A stretch of 64,000 nt of DNA. Origin: Pirellulales bacterium (GTDB lineage Bacteria; Planctomycetota; Planctomycetia; Pirellulales; UBA1268). The notes beneath the pieces were generated by a model. That model did not search any database. It worked only from the letters and a program-made list of their open reading frames with translations, and was not told the DNA's origin. Positions 9,834-19,273 of the stretch are shown in pieces. Position numbers and translations under genes: made by a program. The first letter of the stretch is position 1, and each line of letters begins with the position of its first letter. The stretch lies in NCBI GenBank assembly GCA_018401745.1, contig JAGYJY010000013.1:87544-151543 (forward strand), in the 5' to 3' direction.

Positions 9834-10622
9834 TCAGGTGCCTTCGGGCAGCGTGCCTTCGGCGAGCTCACGATCCCATTCCTTCATCAGGGGCCACTCG
9901 GAGGCGCAGGTGCCGAAGTCAGCGAGCGTGAGATAGCCCTTGAGCCGCTCGATGGTTTTGGAGAGCAGGGCATCGTCTTTGCGGAAGATCGGACCGTGGC
10001 TTGGCAGCAGCCACTCCACATTGCTTCCGCGAATCCGCTCGAGCGAGCGGATAAAAGCAGGGATATCGCTCCCGTGGTGGGCGTCGATCGCCCCCACCGA
10101 GCCATCCCGGTAGATGTTGTCACCTGAAAGAAGCAGCGATCCGCAGCGAAACGCGAGCTGGCTGTCGGTGTGGCCAGGGGTGTGCCAGACCTCGAGTTTC
10201 AGACCGCCAACATCGATTGTGTCGCCGTCGTCGACGGTGCGGTCGACCTGCACGATCGGCATGTCGAGGTGGATGTTTTGAGCGGTTATTTCGGCAAATG
10301 TCTTGATGCGGTCGCCGCTCTGCAGCGATTCAACGGCCTTGGGATGGGCCAGAACCGGGCATTTGAGGATTGTTTTCGCCCGAGCAAGCCCTTGAATGTG
10401 GTCAACATCAGCATGTGTGGCCACAACGCCGCAGCACTGAGCCAGTGGGAAGTCGAGCTGGCGGATCATCTCGATGATTTCATCCACGGTCTCGGAATAG
10501 CCGATATCGACGAGGGCCCAGGAAGCATCGTCATACACCAGGTAGACGTTGCATCCGATCCGCCACCCCGCCTGGTGGTTCATCTCGATCACGCCGGGAA
10601 AGATGGGTCGTCGCTCAAGCAT
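9834..10622 (-). CDS. MBL-fold metallo-hydrolase with HxDxDH metal motif
   Basis: Metallo-beta-lactamase-fold protein of about 262 residues from the ATG at 10622; a longer frame exists but its extra 100 residues look non-coding. Metal-site elements are [35 protein letters not shown] and LLPSHGP. The first motif is HxDxDH, not the usual HxHxDH: the second His is replaced by Asp. Flavodiiron proteins also use a carboxylate (HxExD) at that position, so a di-iron site is possible here; that is inference. It is divergent from the GTPase genes. Substrate unknown (hydrolase or thioesterase-like). Confidence 0.85.
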   Translation of the reverse strand: MLERRPIFPGVIEMNHQAGWRIGCNVYLVYDDASWALVDIGYSETVDEIIEMIRQLDFPLAQCCGVVATHADVDHIQGLARAKTILKCPVLAHPKAVESLQSGDRIKTFAEITAQNIHLDMPIVQVDRTVDDGDTIDVGGLKLEVWHTPGHTDSQLAFRCGSLLLSGDNIYRDGSVGAIDAHHGSDIPAFIRSLERIRGSNVEWLLPSHGPIFRKDDALLSKTIERLKGYLTLADFGTCASEWPLMKEWDRELAEGTLPEGT

Positions 10623-10876
10623 CAGAACTTCGTTTCCATCGGCACATTTCTGGCCGCAATGGCGTTTGAGACGCGATACTGTGGGCTCATTGCTGTCGGG
10701 CCCTGTAACGTACGATGGGCAAGCGTTCCTGGAGCAGACGCCTGTCCGGTTGTGGCCAGCCCCACGGCAGGACGCACCTCCAGACTGCCGCAGCAGAACG
10801 CTCCCTCGGGAGGCTTTTGAGTTTAAGCCGTTCGGCAGAGGGCGGCAAACGAGGTGCTTGCACGCGGGTTCCTGTG

Positions 10877-12760
10877 ATGGATCAGAGGCCTTCCACCTAC
10901 GCTGTCTGGGCAGAACGCGTGGCAGCACTATGCGCTGCCGTGGAGGCTCTCGATGCGGCCGCGACCGGAATCGGCGCTGATTCTCCAGAGGATGCAGCCT
11001 GGCGGGGGCAGCTTTTTGAGAAGCTCAGGTCACAGGTGGCCGGTGAGCCGGTGCTTGTGGCAGCTGTCTGCGGAGGAACCAACACTGGCAAGAGTCTGAT
11101 CGCCAACGCCCTCGCGGGCATGCCGCTCTCGCGGTCGATCCTTGAGGCCGCCCGCACCAGGCATCCCGTCGCCAGCATTCCCCAGGCTTTCGCGTCGCAG
11201 GCGGACATGACGGGGTTGTTTCCGGGGTTCTCGGTGATGCCCTGGACGAGTGACGACGATGCCCTGACGGATGCGGAGGAGCATCTCCTCTTTGTGCGTC
11301 CTGAGACGACTGGCCGACAGCCCGGCTGGCTGGCTTTGCTCGACACCCCAGACATCGACGGCACGCTCCGCGACAACTGGGCCCGGGCCGAACTCGTCCG
11401 CAATGCGGCCGATCTGCTCATCGCTGTGCTCACACAGCAGAAATACAACGACGCGGCCGTCCGTGATTTTTTTCAAGCGGCGGCTCGAGCAGGAAAGACC
11501 GTGATCGTTGTTTTCAACATGCTTGAGTGGCCGGAGCAGCGGCCGCGGCTTGAGCACTGGCTGGCAGGATTTGCTGCCGGCACGGGGGTGCAGGCTGATG
11601 CGGTGTTTGCGATTCCCTGGGATCGCCAGGCTGCCGAGCAGGGGGAGCCACGCTTCTACGACGTGAGCGAAGAACTCGGCTGCGGGAAGGCGTTTGTGGC
11701 AGGCGATACTGACCCCGTTGGCTTGACGGGCCGCCAGCTTGTTGAACGGTTTGCGACCACCAACTACCTCGCCGTCAAGCGGGACGCGATGCGTGGGGCC
11801 CTCGAAGTGGTTGTTGATGCCGACCGCGGCGTGCCGGCCTGGCTCGATCGGATTGTGCGGATGGCGGAGGCCTGGCGAGAGGCGTGTGGCCTGCTGGCTC
11901 GGCGGGTGACGGTGAGCATCATGCTGCCGCCGGTGCCGCGGGAACTGGTCTGGAACGAGGTCTGGGCGTGGCTCGAGCCCAAACGTTCCGGCTTTGATCT
12001 CACGGTCAGCCGCGTCTACCGCGTGGCCGGACGGGGCCTGGGCTGGGCCGGACGACGGCTGGGGATCCTGCCCGATCAGGCGCAGCGGCAGGCCGATCAT
12101 GCGGCTGAAGAGCTTTCCGCCCTCAAGGCAGCTCTGGGAGATTTCCTCGATCAGCTCGCGACAGCCGCCCGCGAGCATCCCCAGCTGGAGGCAGCGCTCA
12201 AGGCCGTGCTCACCGATGGCGACCGCCAAGCCTGGTTTGACGAACTGGCGAGGCGGCATGCGGCGATGCCGCTGATCTCGCGGGACTACACGACGTTTGT
12301 CCGGGAGGAGCTCGATCGCTTTGAGCGAGACAATCCGGGCACCGTGCGGCTGATTCTCACAGCGCTCAACGTGGGGGCAGTGGCGAGGCCGGCGGTGACC
12401 GTGGGCCTCGGGCTGGCGGGCGCTGCGGTCGTGCCGCCTGCAGCGGCGGCAGCGGGTGGTCTTTCAGTGTTTGTCCACAACATCGGCGACCTGGTGGCGG
12501 GAGCTGCGGCGTCGCTGGCTGGCGAAACAGCCCTGGAAGCGACTGCAGCAGGAATCAAGCCGCTGCTGGAGAGGCTCTTCGCAGGCTGGGCGGCTGAGCG
12601 AGGGGACCTGCTGGCCACCATGATCCACGAGGTGGTGCTGGGAGACACGCTGGAGCAGCTCGAGTCGCGGGCGGGCATGGGGCGGCGGCTGGAGATCGAG
12701 CAGGCCCGTCGACTCATTGCCGAACTGACGGCCGACCTTGCTCGTGGAGAGACCGCATGA
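10877..12760 (+). CDS. Membrane-associated GTPase (first of a pair)
   Basis: A 627-residue P-loop GTPase starting at MDQRPSTY. The Walker A motif GGTNTGKS lies at residues 66-73, and the G3 motif is in LLDTPDIDG. The G4 position reads [11 protein letters not shown] in place of NKxD, so base recognition is unusual. The C-terminal third has a hydrophobic alanine/glycine/valine-rich hairpin around residues 505-560, as in dynamin-like proteins that bind membranes. It overlaps the next GTPase gene by four bases (ATGA), so the two are coupled. Paired large GTPases with membrane hairpins are known among bacterial dynamin-like proteins; similarity to that group is inference here. Confidence 0.75.
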   Translation: MDQRPSTYAVWAERVAALCAAVEALDAAATGIGADSPEDAAWRGQLFEKLRSQVAGEPVLVAAVCGGTNTGKSLIANALAGMPLSRSILEAARTRHPVASIPQAFASQADMTGLFPGFSVMPWTSDDDALTDAEEHLLFVRPETTGRQPGWLALLDTPDIDGTLRDNWARAELVRNAADLLIAVLTQQKYNDAAVRDFFQAAARAGKTVIVVFNMLEWPEQRPRLEHWLAGFAAGTGVQADAVFAIPWDRQAAEQGEPRFYDVSEELGCGKAFVAGDTDPVGLTGRQLVERFATTNYLAVKRDAMRGALEVVVDADRGVPAWLDRIVRMAEAWREACGLLARRVTVSIMLPPVPRELVWNEVWAWLEPKRSGFDLTVSRVYRVAGRGLGWAGRRLGILPDQAQRQADHAAEELSALKAALGDFLDQLATAAREHPQLEAALKAVLTDGDRQAWFDELARRHAAMPLISRDYTTFVREELDRFERDNPGTVRLILTALNVGAVARPAVTVGLGLAGAAVVPPAAAAAGGLSVFVHNIGDLVAGAAASLAGETALEATAAGIKPLLERLFAGWAAERGDLLATMIHEVVLGDTLEQLESRAGMGRRLEIEQARRLIAELTADLARGETA

Positions 12761-14654
12761 GCGAACAGCATCGCGTTGTCGACGGCACAAGCACGGGCGA
12801 ATCCGACGAGTTCACCCGGTTTGTGCACGCGTTGGCTGCGTGGGTTGATGCCCTGCCTGCCTGGCCGCCTGCCGCGTCCATCGCGGAGCTGTGGCAGGAG
12901 GTGGGGCCGCGACTGGCCGCATCGCTTGACGAACTGGGGCGGCCTTTGGTGGTCGGCGTTTTGGGGGAACCGGGACGGGGAAGAGCACGCTGGTCAACGC
13001 GCTGGCGGGCCGCGATGTCACCGAAGCCAGCGACGTGGCCAGACCGACGACGGTGCGGCCTGTGCTGGTGGCCGCTGCCGGTGTCGACCTCAGCTGGTTT
13101 CCGGCTGATGCGATCGGTGCCAAGGTGGTGCCGACGGATGCTGCCGCCGTTGCCGAGATCGTGCTGGTTGACTGCCCCGATCCCGACACGCAGGGCGACG
13201 CTCAGCCGGCTGACGAGCTGCCAACCCAGGTCATGGCAGGTGATCCGGGAAACCGCGACCGGCTCGAGCAGATCCTGCCGTTGTGTGATGTCCTGATGGT
13301 CGTCTCGACAGCACAGAAGTATCGCTCGTTTCGCGTGGCCCGCGAGCTCGCCGCCTTTGCACCGGGGCGGCCATTGCTGTTTGTGCAGACGCATGCGTCG
13401 CGGGATCCCGATATCCGTGAGGACTGGAAGCAGGATCTCGAGCGGCAGGGGTTTGTCGTGCCGACGATCTATCGTGTGGACGGTCGCGAGGCCTTTCGCC
13501 AGGCCCTGCGTGGAGAGCCAGTGGATCCGGCCTTTGCGGAACTGCAGGCGGCGATCGCAGGCGAACTGGCCTGCCGGGGTGCCGATCGTCTCCGCCGCAG
13601 CGGTGCGCTCGAACTCGCCGGTTGGTTTCTCGACCGATGCAACGATCGGCTGGGGCCGATCCGAGGGCCGCTCGACGAGCTTCTGCGTGGTGTCAGCCGG
13701 GAGACACAACGGCTGGAGCACCTGCTGGTCGACGGAATTGCTCGGCAGCTGCGGCAGGCTCGGCTCGGCTGGCGGCAGCTTGCTGGGCGTGAGCTTGAGC
13801 AACAGTGGCAGGGCGGGGCCTTTGGCTGGTTCCTGCAGCTGGTTCGTCAGGTTGCCGGCTGGCTACCGAAAGGACGACGGCAGATTTCGGGCCTGGTGGG
13901 TCGCACACTGGTCGGTCAGGTGCCGAGCTTGACGCTGGCTGCAGCCGGTTCCACGGCTGCCGATGACGAACCCCTTGAGGAAGCCCTGGGCCTTGATGAC
14001 GCGGAGGTGGAGCAGTCGCGAAGCGTGCTGGCTGGGCTTGCTCGGCGGGCTGCGATTGAAGGACCGGCGATCCATCCAGCGAGGCTTCAGCAGGCCTCCG
14101 AGGATCCCGCGGTCGCGATGGCGCTTGAGCGGGCCCAGCGGTGGATGACAACAGGCATTCGCAAAGCGGCATCAGGCTGCCGCGACCGACTCGATGCAAC
14201 CTGGCTGCGGGTGGCCCTTGAGGTGCTGTTTGACGCTGTGCTCGTGGCCGTGCTCGCGCGGGCAGCCTGGGACTTCTTTCACGGCCGGCTGTGGCTCGGA
14301 GAATCCCGAGGTGGCCTCCTCACCGAGGCCATTGTCTGGCTTGTGCTCTGGGGGCTGGTGCTTCGGCAGACGGCCATTGCCTGGGCAGCTCGCGGGCTCG
14401 AACACGAAATCAGACGTCTGGCCGCATCCCTGCGGGAGGCTGATCTCGTGCAACCGCTGCTCTCCGACGTTGCGACGTCAGCCCAGTTGGCTGACGGGGT
14501 TGTTCAAGCCCACCAACGGCACCAGAAAACATCTCGACGCCTCTCGGCTACCGTATCACCGTCACGAAAGCTTGCCCGCCTCATGCAGGGTCGTGCGATC
14601 GTCGCTGGGCCAGCCTCGCCAGCAACCCCCCGTTCTCACTCAGGAGGCGGGTGA
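12757..14654 (+). CDS. Membrane-associated GTPase (second of a pair), frame broken
   Basis: Partner GTPase of about 632 residues. The frame changes at a run of five G at 12963-12967, exactly inside the Walker A motif. One more G gives VGVLGGTGTGKSTLVNALAG and leads into SDVARPTTVRPVLV, so the original is a normal P-loop. The G3 region is IVLVDCPDPDT, and the G4-like segment reads FVQTHASRD. The C-terminus has a hydrophobic pair of helices around LVAVLARAAWDF and AIVWLVLWGLVL, then a basic tail. It starts within the stop of the first GTPase and ends 15 bases into the convergent small gene at 14640. Confidence 0.75.
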
Positions 14655-15020
14655 CGCTGCCGCATCGGTCCGACCACCAAGGATCTCGTCGACCTTATTG
14701 CGAGCGGCACGCGAGCCGTCCACCATACCGTGCACGAGCGGGTTGTTTTGCGGCACCGCAAGGGCAACCAACGCTAGCGGGAAGACCACGCCGTAGGACA
14801 CGGTGTAGCAGGTCGTGTAGACCAGGCGATTGGCGAACAGGCCCACTGAAGGAAGTGCCCTCTGCGCTGCGGACGTGGCCGCGGAGGCACCCTCGCTGAC
14901 GCTCGAAGCTGCAGACTGCATCGCATCAGCAACAGCGGAGAGCGGATCCGAAGAAGCGGGAGCAGCCGTTGCCGCCGGTGCTGCTTGGGGGGCGGTCTCG
15001 GGCATGGTTTCGTCAGTCAT
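14640..15020 (-). CDS. Small helical protein, distal member of ATPase locus (paralogue of 22477-22869)
   Basis: A 126-residue protein from the ATG at 15020, which has AAAGGA upstream. The N-terminal half is Ala/Ser/Pro-rich and acidic; the C-terminal half has a hydrophobic segment with YTVSYGVVFPLALVALAVP followed by QNNPLVHGMVDG. The same pattern (YxVxYGxxFPxxLV...PxNNxxxxGxxDG) occurs in the product at 22477-22869, so the two are related proteins at the two ends of the P-type ATPase locus. Function unknown; it resembles phasin-like or membrane-surface helical proteins in composition only. Confidence 0.7.
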   Translation of the reverse strand: MTDETMPETAPQAAPAATAAPASSDPLSAVADAMQSAASSVSEGASAATSAAQRALPSVGLFANRLVYTTCYTVSYGVVFPLALVALAVPQNNPLVHGMVDGSRAARNKVDEILGGRTDAAASPAS

Positions 15021-15140
15021 GGCGTTAGCATCCTTTGGCAAGGCAGAGAAGAGGGGAGACGAGGGGTACTTTTGACTCTAGTACCACCTAGAGTGGGTTG
15101 CAAATAAATCGACTATGGAATTCGGGTTGAGTCTGCGGGA

Positions 15141-16196
15141 TCAGGTTACCGGCTCGGCACCCAAGCTCTCGATGTTGTCCTCGTACGAACTCCGCACACC
15201 GGAGAGGAAGTGTCGCGCATCCTCAACGGCTCGGTCGGTGCCGTGTCGACAGCCGAGGCTGACTGGGGACCGCCTGCGGCCGACGAGCTTCTGAACAACC
15301 GCGCCGGGGAACGTGACGGTAAAGCCCACGATCGCACCGCTTGTGTAGAGCAGCTGGCCCAGCGCCAGGCCAAACTCTCCAAGGCTGCTGGCTCGGTGGA
15401 CCTCAGGGGCTGCCGCGATCTCGGTGACGAGACCGCTGTGCCGCAGCCACCGTTCCTGAAACACACGACGGGCTGTCTCGTCGACGGAGTGCATGAACTT
15501 GCTGTCGAAGAGAAAGCCGACCGCCGGGCCAACCATTGGCACCAGGTCGAGCGCCTCCTCGGCGATCAAGTTGCGGCTGGTGCGGGCGATCAGGTCTGCC
15601 TCGCCCTCGAGGGAGGATTCCCGCGAGGCGGCTGCCTCGAAGAGCTCACGGAGCACCTGCTGCCGCTCAGGAGGCTGCTGCACCATGGAAATCTCGAGAA
15701 TGTCGATCACCACCAGCCGGTCCACCGGTCGCGTTAGCGGATAGCCGTAGCAGTGGCCGATTCGCATGATCGATCGCAGGGCGGCAATCAGCTGCTGTGG
15801 GATGTGAAACAGCGGGCCGCCCAAGCTCGCAGCCGTCGACTCCACGACCGCAAACCGTTCGGCGCGGGCCGAAAACTGCATGGCGAGTCGGTCGCATTTT
15901 TCAAGCGACGTGTTTTTCAGGTCGAGGATCTCGCTCACCCCGGCGGCCTGCATCACCTCCTCTTGGGAGTCGGCCTTCTCTGCAACCGACTCCATTGAGG
16001 TCACCAGCTTGGTAACCACCTTCTTGGGGATGAAGTGGCCGACCAGCCAGGTCAACGGCGCGGTGGCCACGTCGACGATTTCGGAGATGCGGCTGGGAGC
16101 CGTGCTTTTCCACGCAGCAATCTGGCGGACCTGCAGGGCTTCGTAGTCGCTCAAAGAGCGGCCGTTGGTCGCAGATTCCGATGTACTCGACTCCAT
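15141..16196 (-). CDS. EcsC-like protein
   Basis: A 351-residue protein from the ATG at 16196, preceded by GAGGAG at 12 bases. It shows the EcsC pattern: a helical start with AAWKSTAPSRISEIV, then PLTWLVGHFIPKKVV, SIMRIGHCYGYPL in the middle and LDLVPMVGPAVGFLFDSKFM. EcsC-family proteins are of unclear biochemical role but are often membrane-associated. The C-terminal LLYTSGAIVGFTVTFPGAVV resembles the hydrophobic motif of the two small proteins at the locus ends. The gene lies between one of these and the short membrane protein gene, in the same direction. Confidence 0.65.
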   Translation of the reverse strand: MESSTSESATNGRSLSDYEALQVRQIAAWKSTAPSRISEIVDVATAPLTWLVGHFIPKKVVTKLVTSMESVAEKADSQEEVMQAAGVSEILDLKNTSLEKCDRLAMQFSARAERFAVVESTAASLGGPLFHIPQQLIAALRSIMRIGHCYGYPLTRPVDRLVVIDILEISMVQQPPERQQVLRELFEAAASRESSLEGEADLIARTSRNLIAEEALDLVPMVGPAVGFLFDSKFMHSVDETARRVFQERWLRHSGLVTEIAAAPEVHRASSLGEFGLALGQLLYTSGAIVGFTVTFPGAVVQKLVGRRRSPVSLGCRHGTDRAVEDARHFLSGVRSSYEDNIESLGAEPVT

Positions 16197-16313
16197 GATT
16201 GGTAGGTACTCCTCGCATGGCAGGTGCAATGTCAAACCGCTCGTGCAGTCTGCTTCCGGCCTGGCGGCGATTCAAGTAAATCCGTCGTGCTCATCGAAAG
16301 TTCGCACGACGCG

Positions 16314-16691
16314 TCAGCGTTTTCCCTGCGTCGGGTAGCGATGCTCCATGTCATCGAGGTAGCGAATCAGCTGCTCGACGCCATGCTCGTGTGTCTTGGG
16401 AAACCGCCTGCGGACCCACAAGTTGACGGCCCGGAAGCCCTTCGGCCAGAGCATCAGGCCGCCAGCCAGCAGGGCAGGTGTGCCCACGATTCCGGGGAGG
16501 GCCACCCCGATGACGCCGATCGACACCATCAGCCAGCCGACATCGCGGGGCATCGCCAAAAGCCGCTCGTTGAGTTCCTCGAAATTGTTCTGCTGCAGCC
16601 TGGGCTGGCCCGCTTCCTGCGAAGGGCTGGGGTCGGCCGCCGCTGAGGCTGCGGAAGCGGGCACGGGGGCGTGCTCGATGGTGTTAGGCAT
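16314..16691 (-). CDS. Short membrane protein of the ATPase locus
   Basis: A 125-residue protein with an Ala/Pro/Glu-rich cytoplasmic start, two membrane segments (WLMVSIGVIGVALPGIVG and TPALLAGGLMLW), then a basic WVRRRFPKTHEHG stretch. The proline/glycine/tryptophan-rich loop recalls small PGPGW-type membrane proteins, but I cannot assign it firmly. Its start overlaps the ATPase-like gene at 16684 by eight bases, which supports co-transcription. Possible roles are accessory subunit or stabiliser of the ATPases. Confidence 0.65.
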   Translation of the reverse strand: MPNTIEHAPVPASAASAAADPSPSQEAGQPRLQQNNFEELNERLLAMPRDVGWLMVSIGVIGVALPGIVGTPALLAGGLMLWPKGFRAVNLWVRRRFPKTHEHGVEQLIRYLDDMEHRYPTQGKR

Positions 16692-19262
16692 GGGCGGAGT
16701 TCTCCGTGCGGCTGGGCGTCTCGTGAGGCAAACACCGCGTCGGTCCAGGGGTGAGTGTGGTCGCAGGCAGGGACCTCGTCAGCATCGTGTGGTCGAGTCT
16801 GGTCGGCATGCGGTGGCGGAGCCAGAACGATCGTCGCGTGGCATGGAGCGATCTGGTCGAGATCGTGTAGCTGCCGAACGTGCCAAGGTTGCTCACGATC
16901 GCCACAACAAGGCTCGTGAAGCCAAACAGAAACGCCCCGGCGACGCAGACCATATTGGGCAGCAGCGAAATCTTCCGTGACCTCGCGAGTCGCTCGTTTC
17001 GCTGCCTGGCAGCGATCACGAGGTCTGCCAACGAGGAGAGTTCGCCCGCCAGCGCGACAACCCCGGCGGGTGACGCCATCACCTCGACTGACTCGCCACC
17101 AAGCTCGATCGCCACTGACGCGGCTCTGGCTGCTGTGGGAATCGAGCTGCAGGCCGCAGCCAGCACCACCTTCTCGCCAGCCGCTTGTCGACGACGGATC
17201 ACGGCGGTGACGGCGTCGTCGCTGACGGCGGTCTCCCAGGTCTCCGCATGCAGGGCGGCGGCTCGCTCGGCCGCCTCGTCTCCCTCGTGGCTGGTGAGCA
17301 GCACCACCCGCATCGGCTGCCGGCCCACCTGGTCGCAGGCATGGGCCAGCTGGTCGATGGCCTCGCTTGCCCGCAGCCGCGGGCCGACGAGAAAGGTCAG
17401 AAGAAGATGGGGCTGCTGGTCAACTTCCAGGATGAGCTCCGCGGGGATGCCCGCGGATCTGGGCTGTTCACGAAGGGTGAGGATGCGGCCATGAACTCGG
17501 GCCGTGATCGCCAGGCCGCCATCGTCGCCAAACCGCTCAGGGAGCATGGTCAGCAGGGAAAGGCCCCGCTCGCGTGCGGCTTCGGCAGCAGCGTCGGCCC
17601 GATCGTCGGCCAGGTGACGAGCCAGACTTGCTGCCCAGCGGATTGCCTCGGTGGTCGATGGGGTGGCCACGCCATCGGCGGCCTCATCAACCAGCGGAAT
17701 CAACCGACACTCAAGCCGTTTCTGCCAGAGCGAGGGATGGTCGACCAGGAGCAGCGTGTCGGCTGCCGCGAGCCTGTCGAGATGGCCTGCAGTCTTGAGC
17801 ACGCAGCCACGCTCGATGGCGGTGGAGACCGCGTCGAGATCGGCAAGCGACACCGACATGGCTTCCGCGTTGGCGTAGTCAGGCCGCATCACGGCGATGG
17901 CCGCACTCATGTCGGCAGTGAGCAGGCCGAAGGCTGCCGTGGCAAGCGTTGGGCCGACGAAGCCCTCGGCATACTTCTCAGCTCGGGCGGTGGGGGCCTG
18001 CCGCCCAGGCAGCAGCAGCGTGGCCTGGCCGATCGTGCGGGCGACATCAGCGATGCGGCTTTCATGGGCATCGCGGTCGGCCTTGATGGTGATGCCGCCT
18101 TCCAGGACCAGCGTGCCAGCAAATACCCGTTCACCTGGCGTGAGCACAATCACACCTGCACGGCCGGTAGGGAAGCGGGCGTCGACGATCGCCGATCCTT
18201 CCACCACATGCCCGTCGAGCGGCACCATCTGCTCGGCCTGTACCTGCACGAAGCGGCCACGGTGCGAGGCCGGAACAGGCTCCCTATGCAGATGGCCCTC
18301 GGTGTCGACCAGCGCCGAACACTCCGGTAGCGGTGCGACATCCTCCAGCAGCAGCCGCCGCTCGCTCTCCACATCGCGGCGATGCCGTCGTTTCCAGAAG
18401 TCGTAGGACCAGACCATGATCCCTGAGGCCATGAACTGGCCAGTGGCGAGCGTGCCGATCAGTATCGCGGTCATCACCGTGGGCATGCCGACATGCCGCC
18501 GCATCGTGTCACCGGCTGCTCGCGAGAGGGTGCCGACGTTCTTCCCAACCAGGACGAGTGATGTCAGCGGTGCGAGCCCTGGCAGCATGAAGTCGGTGGC
18601 AGCTGCGAGGCCGAGCGTGGCTGTTGAGGCGAGCATTTTCACCGGAGAGGAGGCGGCGGACATCACCACGCGGCTGTCGACGACATGCTGCAGGATCGAG
18701 ATCAGCGGACCTGTTTCGAGCACCGCCGAGTCGTGGTGGATGATGACCTCGCTTCTTCCATCGTCCGATCCTTGCCTGGCGAACCCCAGGCATGGCAATG
18801 AGCACTCGTTCCACACTTCTGGCGAACGCCCGGTCGCGGCGAAGCTCTGGATGCCGGAGCCTCATTCGCCCCAGGTGAATCCAGGGTGATCTGCCACGTC
18901 GAAAGCTGGCCTGCGTATCGCGAAATGCTCACCACGCCTCGTCGAAAACAGTCTCTCGGCAGGCTCTCCGGAGCCAGGCTTGCCCGGTCACCGCGGATGC
19001 CTGCGGACAGCTCCGCAAGCGTTGCCTGCAGGCTGCGAGCGGTGACGTCGGGAGCAGCAAGCCGGAGCACTGCCTCGCCAATGGCGGTGTTGAGATCGAC
19101 GCCCTCCACGTCGCGGCATGCCAGCACGCGGCAGAGCAGTCTCGTGCGATACCCAGGGTCAGCGGCAGTGAGGAGAGGCGAACGCAGACGGATGCGTCGA
19201 CGTGCTGTGTCAACCCGGATGGAGAGTCCGCTGGCAGCTGCCGGTGTGGTCGGTCGTGTCAT
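16684..19262 (-). CDS. P-type ATPase-like protein lacking catalytic motifs, two frame breaks
   Basis: The order of domains follows the P1B-type ATPase next door: an N-terminal HMA-like region, membrane helices, actuator, further helices, a cytoplasmic domain and two C-terminal helices. The catalytic residues are altered. The actuator loop reads FPTGRAGV where TGE(S/A) is expected; the phosphorylation site is LLLVDHPSLWQ, not DKTGT; the GDGxND motif is absent (AACSSIPTAARAAS). The membrane metal site position reads MRPDYAN. The first 150 residues are split over three frames: an extra base in the C run 18869-18872 and another near 18765. Correction gives SPGRMRLRHPEL and RSEVIIHHDSAV in register. 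Either a pseudoenzyme partner with consensus errors or a decaying pseudogene; the 700-codon open part with conserved membrane segments favours the first. Confidence 0.7.
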
Positions 19263-19273
19263 GCTGGGCCTGC

